Of a stretch of 64,000 nucleotides of DNA, positions 43,867 to 52,861 are shown in pieces. The position numbers were made by a program, and so were the translations under genes. Source of the DNA: Limnovirga soli (GTDB taxonomy: Bacteria; Bacteroidota; Bacteroidia; Chitinophagales; Chitinophagaceae); assembly GCF_013106755.1 (NCBI RefSeq), contig NZ_WHPF01000001.1, positions 186,001 to 250,000 on the forward strand, in the 5' to 3' direction. The notes beneath the pieces were generated by a model. It was not told the DNA's origin, ran no database searches, and was given only the letters and a program-made list of their open reading frames with translations. Within the stretch, counting starts at the first letter, position 1. The number at the start of each line of letters is the position of its first letter.

Positions 43867-45981
43867 ATGAAAACAAAACTTTTGCTTACTACAGCCATTT
43901 GTGCAGCATGCATAATAAACACAAAAGCACAAAACACTTTTCCCGCAACCGGTAATGTGGGTATTGGTACGCTTGCGCCGGCAACAACTTTACAGGTAAT
44001 AGGTACAACCCGAATGGGAAGCGCCACCAACTATGCACAGGTAGATGGAAGTGGTATACTTAAATTCTCCGGCACAGGTGGCTATAGTGTAAGTGGCAAT
44101 AAATATGCTTTTAGGTTCAACAGTACAAATTATGGTATGTTTTTTAATAGTACACTTACCCGTTATGAATTATTAGATGCAGCAGCACGACCGGTATTTT
44201 ATGTACATGCAGATAATGGTCAGGGATTTTTAAGTGGCGGGTTACAAATAAGCAATTCATTGCAAAATATTAATGGAAATATTCGCTGGACCGGTATAGA
44301 TTTCGAAGGTTTTGATGGGAGTACCTGGAAATCATTAAGCGGTAAAACATCATGGAGTTTAAATGGAAATGCGGGTACTAATCCTTCAACAAATTTTATA
44401 GGAACTACAGATAACCAACCGCTTGTGTTTAAAATAAATAATATTAAAGCCGGGTATTTAAGCGCCGCATCATTTAATACATCATGGGGCTATGAAGCTT
44501 TATTAAATGTTTCAGAAACTGCATCTTTCAGTAGCGCTTTTGGTGTAAGTGCATTGAAAAATAATGCTTCTATATCCAATACAGCTATGGGCAGTAATGC
44601 ATTAGAAAACAATACAATTGGCTATGGCAACACCGCAACTGGTTCTTATGCTTTGAATAATAACATTAGTGGAGTTTGGAATACCGCAAATGGTGCAGGG
44701 GCGCTTAGCCAGAATATTTCAGGTTCAGCTAATACCGCAATAGGAGAAGAAGCGCTTGATTTTAATACAATCGGGCAGAGTAATACAGCAGTCGGACGTC
44801 AGTCTTTGTATACTAACACTAATGGATCGGCAAATGTTGCTATTGGGGTTTCTGCTTTAAATGCAAATACATCCGGAGATGCCAATATTGCAGTAGGCAA
44901 CGCTGCATTGCTTCATAACACAACAGGTATTGAAAATGTTGTAACCGGGTATGAAGCAATGTGGATTAGTACAACCGGATCGCAAAATACGGCAACTGGT
45001 GCTTATGCTATGTATGATATTACATCAGGCAGTAATAATACAGCCCTAGGTAAAAGCGCTGGCAGAACAAATACAACAGGTTTTAATAATACTTACATAG
45101 GCGCACAAAGCGGCACAACCGGCACAAATTTTTCTAACAGCACTGCATTGGGATATTTTGCAACAAACACTGCCAGCAACCAGGTGCGTATTGGCAATAG
45201 CAGTGTTACCAGTATTGGCGGTTATGTAAACTGGAGCAATATCAGCGATGGCCGTTACAAGAAAAACATTAAAAACAATGTACCCGGCCTTGCCTTTATA
45301 AATGCATTACAACCTGTTACTTACAACTTAGATATCAAAGGCATCAATACACATTTAACAAAAAATAACAAAGCCCAAAAAGATGCAAGTGGAAAAATGA
45401 TTGCACAACCAAAAGATGATGATAAAGCCATTGCTGCAAAAGAAACAGTGATTGAATCTGGCTTTATAGCACAGGATGTAGAAAAAGCTGCAAAAAAATT
45501 AGGGTATAATTTCAGTGGTGTAGATGCACCTAAAAACGATGATGATTTATATGGCCTTCGTTATGCAGAATTTGTTGTACCACTTGTAAAAGCAGTACAG
45601 GAACTAAGCAAACAAAATGAAGATCTTCAAAAACAAATAACTGAGTTAAAAGCTGCGATTACAGAAAAAGCAATTACTGCCAATACAGATAATAGCATAA
45701 ACGTTTCACCCGTTTTCACAGCCGCAAAATTGCAACAGAATATTCCAAACCCTGCCAACAGTACTACTACCATTCTCTACACACTTCCTGTAAATAATGG
45801 TAATGCATACATCAACATTTATGATGTTTCTGGAGCATTAATTAAAACCGTAAAACTTAACGGAACAGGCAATGGCAGTATATATGTGCAAACCAATCAG
45901 CTTGCTGCCGGCACATATAGTTATACATTAACCATTGACAATAAAATAATTGATACCAAAAAAATGAGCATCATAAAATAA
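43867..45981 (+). CDS. Surface protein with head repeats, S74 chaperone domain and type-A T9SS signal
   Basis: The protein has 704 residues; MKTKLLLTTAICAACIINTKAQ is the signal peptide (chosen over an ATG at 43816). After a phage-fibre-like N-terminus (GNVGIGTLAPATTLQVIG) come at least ten 17-residue repeats (NTAxGxxAL...) from about residue 238 to 407. An S74 intramolecular chaperone follows, with ISDGRYKKNI (Ser460 at the usual cut site), GLAFINALQPVTYNLD, ESGFIAQDVEKAAKKLG and YAEFVVPLVKAVQELSKQNEDL, the coiled coil. The final 85 residues (LQQNIPNPANSTTTILYTLP to KKMSIIK) form a type-A T9SS sorting domain. It is a likely trimeric surface adhesin or fibre. Confidence 0.9.
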   Translation: MKTKLLLTTAICAACIINTKAQNTFPATGNVGIGTLAPATTLQVIGTTRMGSATNYAQVDGSGILKFSGTGGYSVSGNKYAFRFNSTNYGMFFNSTLTRYELLDAAARPVFYVHADNGQGFLSGGLQISNSLQNINGNIRWTGIDFEGFDGSTWKSLSGKTSWSLNGNAGTNPSTNFIGTTDNQPLVFKINNIKAGYLSAASFNTSWGYEALLNVSETASFSSAFGVSALKNNASISNTAMGSNALENNTIGYGNTATGSYALNNNISGVWNTANGAGALSQNISGSANTAIGEEALDFNTIGQSNTAVGRQSLYTNTNGSANVAIGVSALNANTSGDANIAVGNAALLHNTTGIENVVTGYEAMWISTTGSQNTATGAYAMYDITSGSNNTALGKSAGRTNTTGFNNTYIGAQSGTTGTNFSNSTALGYFATNTASNQVRIGNSSVTSIGGYVNWSNISDGRYKKNIKNNVPGLAFINALQPVTYNLDIKGINTHLTKNNKAQKDASGKMIAQPKDDDKAIAAKETVIESGFIAQDVEKAAKKLGYNFSGVDAPKNDDDLYGLRYAEFVVPLVKAVQELSKQNEDLQKQITELKAAITEKAITANTDNSINVSPVFTAAKLQQNIPNPANSTTTILYTLPVNNGNAYINIYDVSGALIKTVKLNGTGNGSIYVQTNQLAAGTYSYTLTIDNKIIDTKKMSIIK
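44578..45087 (+). repeat. Ten tandem 51-base (17-residue) head repeats within the S74 protein
   Basis: Each unit starts N-T/V/I-A-x-G and carries A-L or A-M four residues later (NTAMGSNALENNTIGYG, NTATGSYALNNNISGVW and so on). A partial eleventh unit follows. They resemble YadA-type head repeats that stack as a trimeric beta roll. Confidence 0.85.
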
Positions 45982-46007
45982 TCAGCTCAGGTAGGTTCAA
46001 AAAATTA

Positions 46008-46034
46008 AGTCGCCTAAACCGGGCGGCTTTTTTT
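46008..46034 (+). terminator. Rho-independent terminator
   Basis: Stem AGTCGCC / GGCGGCT with loop TAAACCG, followed by six T. It lies 27 bases after the stop of the S74 protein. Confidence 0.88.
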
Positions 46035-46087
46035 ATGCAAAAGCACAACAACAAATTTTTTGTACCAGGCCCAATTGCTACTATCAG

Positions 46088-46191
46088 CAATCGTTGCGTC
46101 GCACACTTCAGGGTGCTGTTCTTTGCTCAGCTATTGGCTAAGCGTACAAGTGAGTGACACAACAGGCGATGCCACTTTAACGGCAGCCGGG
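46088..46191. repeat. Inverted pair of dispersed elements, mixed variants
   Basis: Left core TTGCGTCGCA at 46094-46103, right core AGTGACACAA at 46153-46162, then GGCGATGCC and a GCCGGG tail at 46186-46191. It overlaps the frame upstream of the DUF885 start, which helped fix that start. Confidence 0.83.
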
Positions 46192-46248
46192 TACCTTATT
46201 ATTCTTCCCCATTACAAGGCTATTAACTACATTTGGCAAAACCATACT

Positions 46249-48006
46249 ATGAAGTACTTGTTGGTAATCATTGCCTTTGCATCGGTAATAGCCTGCAATA
46301 ATCAGCAGCCAGTAAATAATACGAATGCTTCAGTTACAAACGACAGCTTATTTGCCGCTTTTGAAAACCGTTTTATTGATGCCTACTGGCAACAAAATCC
46401 ATCTTCGGCCATTTATGCCGGCTATGGCAAGTATTACGATGTATTAAAAATACCAGATGCGGCGGCGCTTGATAGCGATATCAGATTTGCAAATCGTTTT
46501 CTGGATTCGCTGCACCAGTTTAACTATGCAACACTTTCCAGCAGTAACAAAATAGATTATCGCATTCTTGAAAACCAGTTTCACAGCAGCATTTGGTATA
46601 TAGATAGTTTTAAACAACAGGAATGGGACCCCTCCGTGTATAATATTGGCGGCGAATGTTACGAGATTATTACCAACCCTTATGCGCCACTAAACGATAG
46701 ATTACGCACCCTCAGCAATCATATTGCCCATGCCGATGCGTATTATGCTGCAGCCGCCAATATGATTCATGAACCAACAAAAGAACATACCCAACTGGCC
46801 ATTACACAAAACAATGGCAGTCTGGAAGTTTTTGGCAATATGCTGCAGGATTCTATTAAAAACGCCACACTAGCTCCACCAGAGTTAGATAGTTTGCAAC
46901 AAAGAATAAGCCGCGCCAAAAATGCCATAAAAACTTATGTAAACAATTTAAACAATTTCCTGGGCAATAAAAATCAGGTATTCCGCAGCTTTAGAATTGG
47001 AGATACCCTGTTTAACCAAAAGTTTAGGTACGATATTGTAACCAATTACTCAGCCAACGAAATATTTAATAAAGCAGTGGCTTCAAAAAAATATTACCAT
47101 AACGAAATGTATCGCATTACTAAACAGTTATGGCCCAAATACTTTGCCGCCCAAACCATGCCAGCCGATACACTTGCCGCCATTAAAATGATGATTGATA
47201 AAATTGCATTGCAACATGTAAGTCCTGCCAATTTTGTTGATACCATTACCAAACAGGTAACCGATTTAAAACAATTTATTATTCAAAAAGATCTTTTTGC
47301 CTACGATACTACCACGCCTTTAAAAGTGCGCATTATGCCAGCATTTATGAGTGGCGCCACATTGGCATCGGCCAGCAATACCGGCCCTTACGATAAACAG
47401 GGCGTGGCTTACTACAATATTACCGATCTTACCAAACTGCCTGCTGCCGTTGCCGAAAGCGATTTGCGGGAGCACAACAATTATACCTTACAAATACTGT
47501 CGATACACGAAGCCATGCCAGGCCACGACCTGCAGGGCTGGTATAGCAATAAATCCCGCAGCATTGTAAAAGCAGTATTTGGCAATGGCGCCATGATAGA
47601 AGGCTGGGCCGTATACACGCAGCGCATGATGTTAGACAATGGCTGGGCCAGCAACCAACCGGAAATGTGGCTGATGTTTTATAAATGGAGCCTGCGTGAG
47701 TGCTGCAATGTAATTACCGATTATGGTATTCACTGTCTTAATTATTCTAAAGACGATGTGGTACAAATGCTGAAATACCAGGCTTTTCAGGAAGATGCAC
47801 AAATTGAGGAGAAATACCACCGTGCCACCATTTCGCAGGTGCAGTTGTGCAGCTATTATACCGGCGCCACAGAAATAAATGCTTTACGGGATGCCTATCA
47901 ACAAAAAAATGGTAATGCCTATAGCCTAAAAGATTTTCATGAAAAGTTTCTTAGTTATGGCAGTGCCCCTGTAAAATATATTAGTGCATTAATGTTGGGC
48001 GAGTAG
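46249..48006 (+). CDS. DUF885-family lipoprotein, probable metallopeptidase-like
   Basis: The protein has 585 residues. MKYLLVIIAFASVIACNN is a lipoprotein signal (lipobox VIAC), so it is probably attached to a membrane facing the periplasm. The frame extends upstream to 46060, but that part is made of the repeat pair. The DUF885 signature is SIHEAMPGHDLQGWY, a HExxPGH-type metal motif (about residues 418-432), followed by GAMIEGWAVYTQRMMLDNGW with the third acidic ligand and FQEDAQIEEKYHRATISQVQLCSYYTG. N-terminal helices start with FENRFIDAYWQQNPSSAIYAGYG, as usual. DUF885 proteins are presumed peptidases; the substrate is unknown. Confidence 0.88.
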   Translation: MKYLLVIIAFASVIACNNQQPVNNTNASVTNDSLFAAFENRFIDAYWQQNPSSAIYAGYGKYYDVLKIPDAAALDSDIRFANRFLDSLHQFNYATLSSSNKIDYRILENQFHSSIWYIDSFKQQEWDPSVYNIGGECYEIITNPYAPLNDRLRTLSNHIAHADAYYAAAANMIHEPTKEHTQLAITQNNGSLEVFGNMLQDSIKNATLAPPELDSLQQRISRAKNAIKTYVNNLNNFLGNKNQVFRSFRIGDTLFNQKFRYDIVTNYSANEIFNKAVASKKYYHNEMYRITKQLWPKYFAAQTMPADTLAAIKMMIDKIALQHVSPANFVDTITKQVTDLKQFIIQKDLFAYDTTTPLKVRIMPAFMSGATLASASNTGPYDKQGVAYYNITDLTKLPAAVAESDLREHNNYTLQILSIHEAMPGHDLQGWYSNKSRSIVKAVFGNGAMIEGWAVYTQRMMLDNGWASNQPEMWLMFYKWSLRECCNVITDYGIHCLNYSKDDVVQMLKYQAFQEDAQIEEKYHRATISQVQLCSYYTGATEINALRDAYQQKNGNAYSLKDFHEKFLSYGSAPVKYISALMLGE

Positions 48007-48015
48007 TATTTTTTT

Positions 48016-48153
48016 ACCGGCAATAGTGCTAATGGCATCGCCACTTGTGTCACTCACTTCAGGGTTCGGGGTGCTCATGGGCATAGGCTGCCAATAGTAC
48101 CAGCCGTTCAAGAGTGCGACGCAAGAATGCCCATTAAATAATCCATTGCCGGG
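48016..48153. repeat. Inverted pair of dispersed elements, mixed variants
   Basis: ACCGGC tail at 48016, GGCATCGCC box, left core TTGTGTCACT at 48045-48054, right core TGCGACGCAA at 48115-48124 and TTGCCGGG tail at 48147-48153. Confidence 0.84.
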
Positions 48154-48238
48154 AACCTAAAATAGCTTTAAACAGTAATCATACAAGGAATTGGTTTACA
48201 TTTATCGGGAACAACTTGATCTTCTTCAATAAGCAATT

Positions 48239-50758
48239 ATGAGAAAATTATTTGCATTGCTGGCATTGGCGGCATCACCATTATTTATATCGGCACAAAA
48301 AAACAGCACAGTGTATGCTTTGGATAGCGTGCTGAACTATTTATATGCCACCCACCAGTTTAACGGCACAGTGCTTTATGCAGAAAACGGCAAAGTATTA
48401 TATAAAAAAGCATTTGGCATAGCCGACAGCAGAACTGGGCAGCCGTTGCAAACCAACTCGGCTTTTAATCTGGCATCAGATACCAAACAATTTATTTGCA
48501 TGTGTATCATGCTACTAAAAGAAAAAGGCCGGCTTAGTTATGAAGATGATATAACAAAATATATTCCTGAATTACCTTATAAAGGCATTAGCATCCGCCA
48601 CCTGATGACCCACACTTCGGGCCTGCCGGAATATGATGTATTGTTTCAAAACACACGTGGGCCGCTGGATACACTTTCCAACGAAGGCATGATAAAAATG
48701 CTGGAAACGCTGCACCCGCCACTAAATGTTGCACCGGGCACAAAATGGGAATATAGTAATACCGGTTACATTTTATTGTCTAGCCTAATAGAGCGCATTG
48801 CAAAAATGCCTACCGCACAGTTTATCAATAATAATATTGTTAAACCGCTTGGCTTACATCAAACCTATCTGTACAACGTGTATATGCCATCGCCCAATAA
48901 CCGGGTATTTGGTTTTGAAGAAACAAATGGCCGGCAACAACTAAACGATTTATTTTATCTGGATGGTGTAACCGGAGATGGCAACCTGTATTCCTCAGTA
49001 GAAGACCTCTATATCTGGGAGCAAAGTTTATACAGTGAAAAGCTGGTAAAAAAAGCCACATATTCAGATGCATTAAAACCTGTAACACTCAGCAATGGCA
49101 ACACTTACCCCTACGGTTTTGGATGGTTTATTGGCAAGCAAAATGAGTACTATTATCATACCGGCAGCTGGGCCGGTTTTAGAAATATTATTTGCAGGGA
49201 TACCAAAAACAACCGAACACTTATCCTGCTAAGCAATAACACCAATAGCCTGCCAAGAGAACTTACAAAAAACATTTTTGAGGGCATTCCCTATACCCTG
49301 CCAGCATTGCAGTTGATTACCAATGTTACCATTATTGATGGTGTCAATACACCTGCCAGAAAAGCATCGGTACGTATTAAAGACAATATGATTATTGCAG
49401 TAGGCAACCTTTCCCCTTACCCCGGTGAAACAGTGATAGATGGTGGAGGAAAAATATTAACCCCCGGCTTTATAGATACGCATAGCCACCTTGACCGAAC
49501 CATTTGGCAAAAACCCGAAGGCATACCGGCTGTAAACCAGGGCGTAACCACCATTGTAGTTGGACAGGATGGCGAAAGCGACTCTTTAGATTCTATACAG
49601 GCATGGATGCAAAAAACACCGGTTGCCATAAACCTGGCATCGTATACCGGGCATACTACCTTAAGAGCAATGGTAATGGGTGATAACGATCTTCACAGGA
49701 TAAGCAATGAAAAAGAACTGGAAGCAATGCAACTAATACTTGCCGGCGAAATGAAAAAAGGTTCGCTGGGGCTGGCTACCGGACTGGAATATGAAGGTGC
49801 ACATTTCTCTTCCCGCAACGAAGTGGTAGAACTTTCAAAAACAGCGGCGCAATACCATGGCCGTTATATCAGCCATATGCGCAGCGAAGATATTGGCCTT
49901 GCCGATGCCATTGATGAAGTAGTAAACATTGGGCTGGCTGCCAAAATACCTGTACAAATTTCCCACTTTAAAATTGCCCTTAAGAACGATTGGGGTACTG
50001 CACCCGCCATACTGGCCAACCTGGAAAAGATGAGGCAAAACCAACATGTAAATATCACAGCCGACTGCTACCCCTACGAATATTGGTACAGCACTTTGCG
50101 GGTACTTTTTCCTAAAACAGATTTTACCAATATGGAGAGTGCCCTATTTGCAGTAGAGCAAACCATCGATCCATCCGGCTCGGTAGTATTTCCCTTTGCG
50201 CCCAATAAAGCCTATGAAGGCAAAACCTTAAGTGCCATCGCCGCCATGCGCAATCAATCGCCTGCACAAACCCTTATCGATCTTATCGAAATGGTAAACG
50301 ATTTTGAAAGTAAAAACCCCGGTATAGATGCCGAAGGCATACTTGGCAAATCCATGACAGACGAAGACATCATTCAGCTATTATCATGGGCCAATACCAA
50401 TATCTGCTCCGATGGAGGTGATGGTGGCCATCCACGCGGATATGGCGCTTTTACAAGGGTATTGGGCTACTATGTTCGCGAAAGAAAAATTATGAGCCTG
50501 GAAAATGCCATTTATAAAATGACAGGTTTGGCAGCCGAGCATGTAGGGTTAGCCAATCGCGGTATAATTGCCCCTGGTTATTATGCCGATCTTGTTTTGC
50601 TAGACCCCGCCACAGTAAAGGATAATGCCACCATACAAAACCCCACAGCGTTATCAGAGGGTATAGTGCAGGTGTGGGTAAATGGTAAAATTGTATACCA
50701 CAACAAACAATCCACGCATCAATACCCGGGAACATTGCTAAAGCGGGCCTTAGAATAA
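48239..50758 (+). CDS. Fusion of a serine beta-lactamase-like hydrolase and a D-aminoacylase
   Basis: The protein has 839 residues with signal peptide MRKLFALLALAASPLFISAQ. Residues about 25-350 are a class-C beta-lactamase/DD-peptidase-like domain: ASDTK (Ser80, Lys83), the YSN triad (Tyr172) and HTG at 307-309 in place of KTG. Residues about 360-835 are an amidohydrolase of the N-acyl-D-amino-acid deacylase type: TNVTIIDG, PGFIDTHSHLD (His415, His417), GLEYEGAHFSS, GRYISHMRSED and GGDGGHPRGYGAFTRVLGYYVRE. Both sets of catalytic residues are present. The two enzymes may act in turn on D-amino-acid peptides, for instance from peptidoglycan (inference). Confidence 0.92.
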   Translation: MRKLFALLALAASPLFISAQKNSTVYALDSVLNYLYATHQFNGTVLYAENGKVLYKKAFGIADSRTGQPLQTNSAFNLASDTKQFICMCIMLLKEKGRLSYEDDITKYIPELPYKGISIRHLMTHTSGLPEYDVLFQNTRGPLDTLSNEGMIKMLETLHPPLNVAPGTKWEYSNTGYILLSSLIERIAKMPTAQFINNNIVKPLGLHQTYLYNVYMPSPNNRVFGFEETNGRQQLNDLFYLDGVTGDGNLYSSVEDLYIWEQSLYSEKLVKKATYSDALKPVTLSNGNTYPYGFGWFIGKQNEYYYHTGSWAGFRNIICRDTKNNRTLILLSNNTNSLPRELTKNIFEGIPYTLPALQLITNVTIIDGVNTPARKASVRIKDNMIIAVGNLSPYPGETVIDGGGKILTPGFIDTHSHLDRTIWQKPEGIPAVNQGVTTIVVGQDGESDSLDSIQAWMQKTPVAINLASYTGHTTLRAMVMGDNDLHRISNEKELEAMQLILAGEMKKGSLGLATGLEYEGAHFSSRNEVVELSKTAAQYHGRYISHMRSEDIGLADAIDEVVNIGLAAKIPVQISHFKIALKNDWGTAPAILANLEKMRQNQHVNITADCYPYEYWYSTLRVLFPKTDFTNMESALFAVEQTIDPSGSVVFPFAPNKAYEGKTLSAIAAMRNQSPAQTLIDLIEMVNDFESKNPGIDAEGILGKSMTDEDIIQLLSWANTNICSDGGDGGHPRGYGAFTRVLGYYVRERKIMSLENAIYKMTGLAAEHVGLANRGIIAPGYYADLVLLDPATVKDNATIQNPTALSEGIVQVWVNGKIVYHNKQSTHQYPGTLLKRALE

Positions 50759-50768
50759 ATGTTTATGT

Positions 50769-50821
50769 ACCCGGCATTAACAAAAATGGCATCGCCACTT
50801 GCGTCGCACACTTGTGCGTTC
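50769..50821 (+). repeat. Dispersed intergenic element, single copy
   Basis: ACCCGGC tail, GGCATCGCC box at 50788-50796, core TTGCGTCGCA at 50799-50808 and CACTTGTGCGTTC end. This is one of the most complete units. Confidence 0.86.
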
Positions 50822-50905
50822 AGATTACCCATCAGCTAAAAACACCTATTGCTTTAGGGGCTTGAAGCTAATGCATTAAGAAAAGTTTTATTTATAAAAT
50901 GCAGT

Positions 50906-52378
50906 TTAATGCGCAATTAGCAATTTGGCACTTGCTGTTTTTCCATTGTTTATAATATGCATCAGGTATAATCCATTTTGAAGTGCACTTATATCCAGCA
51001 AATTGCCGGTTTGCGATTTATACAAAACTGTTTGCCCGGCACTATTTACAATTTTAATAGTTGCATTTTGCAATAATGTATTGCCAGTTTTAATATACAC
51101 CACATCTTTGGCTGGATTAGGATATATGCCGAACGTTTCATTTTGCAAAGCTTGACTGGCATTGGCTTTCACAGCCATTGGCAATGGTTGAAAAATATCT
51201 ATCATATTGCTATAAGTAATAGTGCTGTAAGGTGCTTTTATACCACCTGCAAAGAATATTGTGCTACCCTTTGCAACCGCAGAAACACCATAACGTGGCT
51301 GTGAAAGTTGTTCAATAGCCCATGTACCGGTTACCGTATTATACACCTGCACCAATCCGGAAATAAAATTTCTTCTATCATAACCGCCCGCAAAGTAAAT
51401 TTTATCCCCTGCGGCTGTGGCCGAAAACCCTTTTAATGCCACCGGCATAAATAATTGGCTCCAACTATTCGTCCCTGCATCATACACATCTATCGCATTT
51501 ACTTTTTTGGCTCCACCTGCAAAATAGGCTTTAGAACCTACAGTAACAGCGGTAGCATAGGACCGTGCATTGGGCATATAACTCACAGTCCAGGTATTAG
51601 CCACGGCATCATAAATATCTACATTGGTGTATATTTTGGTGGTATTTGTATAAGCAGTACCACCTGCAAACAAGATCTTATTGCCTAAAGTAGCCACAGC
51701 AATACCTTCACGTTTAACAGACAAGCTGGCATTTGACCATAAACCAGTAGCATCGTCATAAATATCTATCGCATTAGTTTGCACCATATTGTAATAAATA
51801 TCCCAAAACCATCCCCCGGCAAAAACAATTTTATTTGCGGCCGTACCTACAGCAATATTATCTCTGGCTTTAGATAGACTTGCAGTTGTACGCACACCTG
51901 TATTAGTATTAAAAATATCTACACGATTGTATATATAAACGGGGCCGCCAAATCCACGGCCAATTCCACCTGCAAATAGTACATTACTACCTACTGTACC
52001 GGCGCCACCTACAATCCTTTCCAAAGAAAGGTTTAGTACAGACCATGTATTTAAGCTATCGTTATATACATCAATATTTTTGGTGTAAAGCGGATCTGTA
52101 TATGGCCCATATTTGCCACCGGCAAAATATGCATTATGACCTGCCTGTGTAAATTTGATACTGGCTCTTGATATGGAAAAAATGCCCGTTGAATGGCTGT
52201 TTGTATTAAAATCAAAAACATCCCAGGCATTGCCGGATGTGCTGCCAAATACAATTTTATTAGCGAATACGCCCATTGGTATTGCATTTCTTGCAACACT
52301 TAAAGTATCTGATTTCCACTGTGCATTAATGGTGGTGGCTGCTAACACAAACAGGGTAATAAGTAAATTTTTTCTCAT
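50906..52378 (-). CDS. Kelch-repeat surface protein with type-A T9SS signal
   Basis: The protein has 490 residues; MRKNLLITLFVLAATTINAQ is the signal peptide. Residues about 25-390 are Kelch-like blades of about 50 residues, each with a phrase such as NKIVFAGGWFWD, NKILFAGGTAYT, SKAYFAGGAKK, DKIYFAGGYDRR or STIFFAGGIKAP, followed by a DIYD or IDVYD strand and a Trp. The final 85 residues (FGIYPNPAKDVVYIKTGN, VNSAGQTVLYKSQ, LQNGLYLMHIINNGKTASAKLLIAH) are a type-A T9SS sorting domain. It is a surface-attached or released propeller, likely for binding. Confidence 0.9.
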   Translation of the reverse strand: MRKNLLITLFVLAATTINAQWKSDTLSVARNAIPMGVFANKIVFGSTSGNAWDVFDFNTNSHSTGIFSISRASIKFTQAGHNAYFAGGKYGPYTDPLYTKNIDVYNDSLNTWSVLNLSLERIVGGAGTVGSNVLFAGGIGRGFGGPVYIYNRVDIFNTNTGVRTTASLSKARDNIAVGTAANKIVFAGGWFWDIYYNMVQTNAIDIYDDATGLWSNASLSVKREGIAVATLGNKILFAGGTAYTNTTKIYTNVDIYDAVANTWTVSYMPNARSYATAVTVGSKAYFAGGAKKVNAIDVYDAGTNSWSQLFMPVALKGFSATAAGDKIYFAGGYDRRNFISGLVQVYNTVTGTWAIEQLSQPRYGVSAVAKGSTIFFAGGIKAPYSTITYSNMIDIFQPLPMAVKANASQALQNETFGIYPNPAKDVVYIKTGNTLLQNATIKIVNSAGQTVLYKSQTGNLLDISALQNGLYLMHIINNGKTASAKLLIAH

Positions 52379-52500
52379 ATGTATGTTTTGCCTGGAGGAA
52401 GTAATTATTTAAAAACAGTGGAAAGTTGGCATTAGGGTTCCTTAAAAAAAAGAGGAATATGCTGTGCAGGAACTTGGGCCTTCCAACCGGGATTATTATT

Positions 52501-52762
52501 AGCCCGGCTAAAGCACCACCATCAACTTTACTTGCATTGCACACTTATGTTTTTACAGGAATTTGGGGCTTTTCATATAGGGTGATTTATTTAAACTAAA
52601 AACTTAAAAAACATAATAAACAATGTTAGTATATGTTTACAAAACAATGCAGAAAGTTAGTGTTAACATTGGAAAAATAAGCATCCATTTTCAGCTGCAA
52701 TGTTACCTGAACGCACAAGAGTGCGACGCAAGCGGCGATGCCCATAGTATCTGTTGCCCGGC
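52501..52762. repeat. Inverted pair of dispersed elements, one degenerate, in a 483-base gap
   Basis: AGCCCGGC at 52501, degenerate core TTGCATTGCA at 52532-52541, right core TGCGACGCAA at 52722-52731 followed by GGCGATGCC and a GCCCGGC tail at 52756-52762. The remaining parts of the gap between 52379 and 52861 are AT-rich without a supported gene. Confidence 0.78.
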
Positions 52763-52861
52763 CAAAAATGCAAACTTTTTAACACTTGGATATACCTTGC
52801 ATTGGGTATTAAAATTGTATAGTTTAGCCCTATCTTTAGAACGGTTAAAACCCACAAGATC

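Noticed and set aside
44578-45087. The tandem 51-base units as a CRISPR or minisatellite array
   Set aside because: They are in frame within a coding gene and encode 17-residue head repeats.
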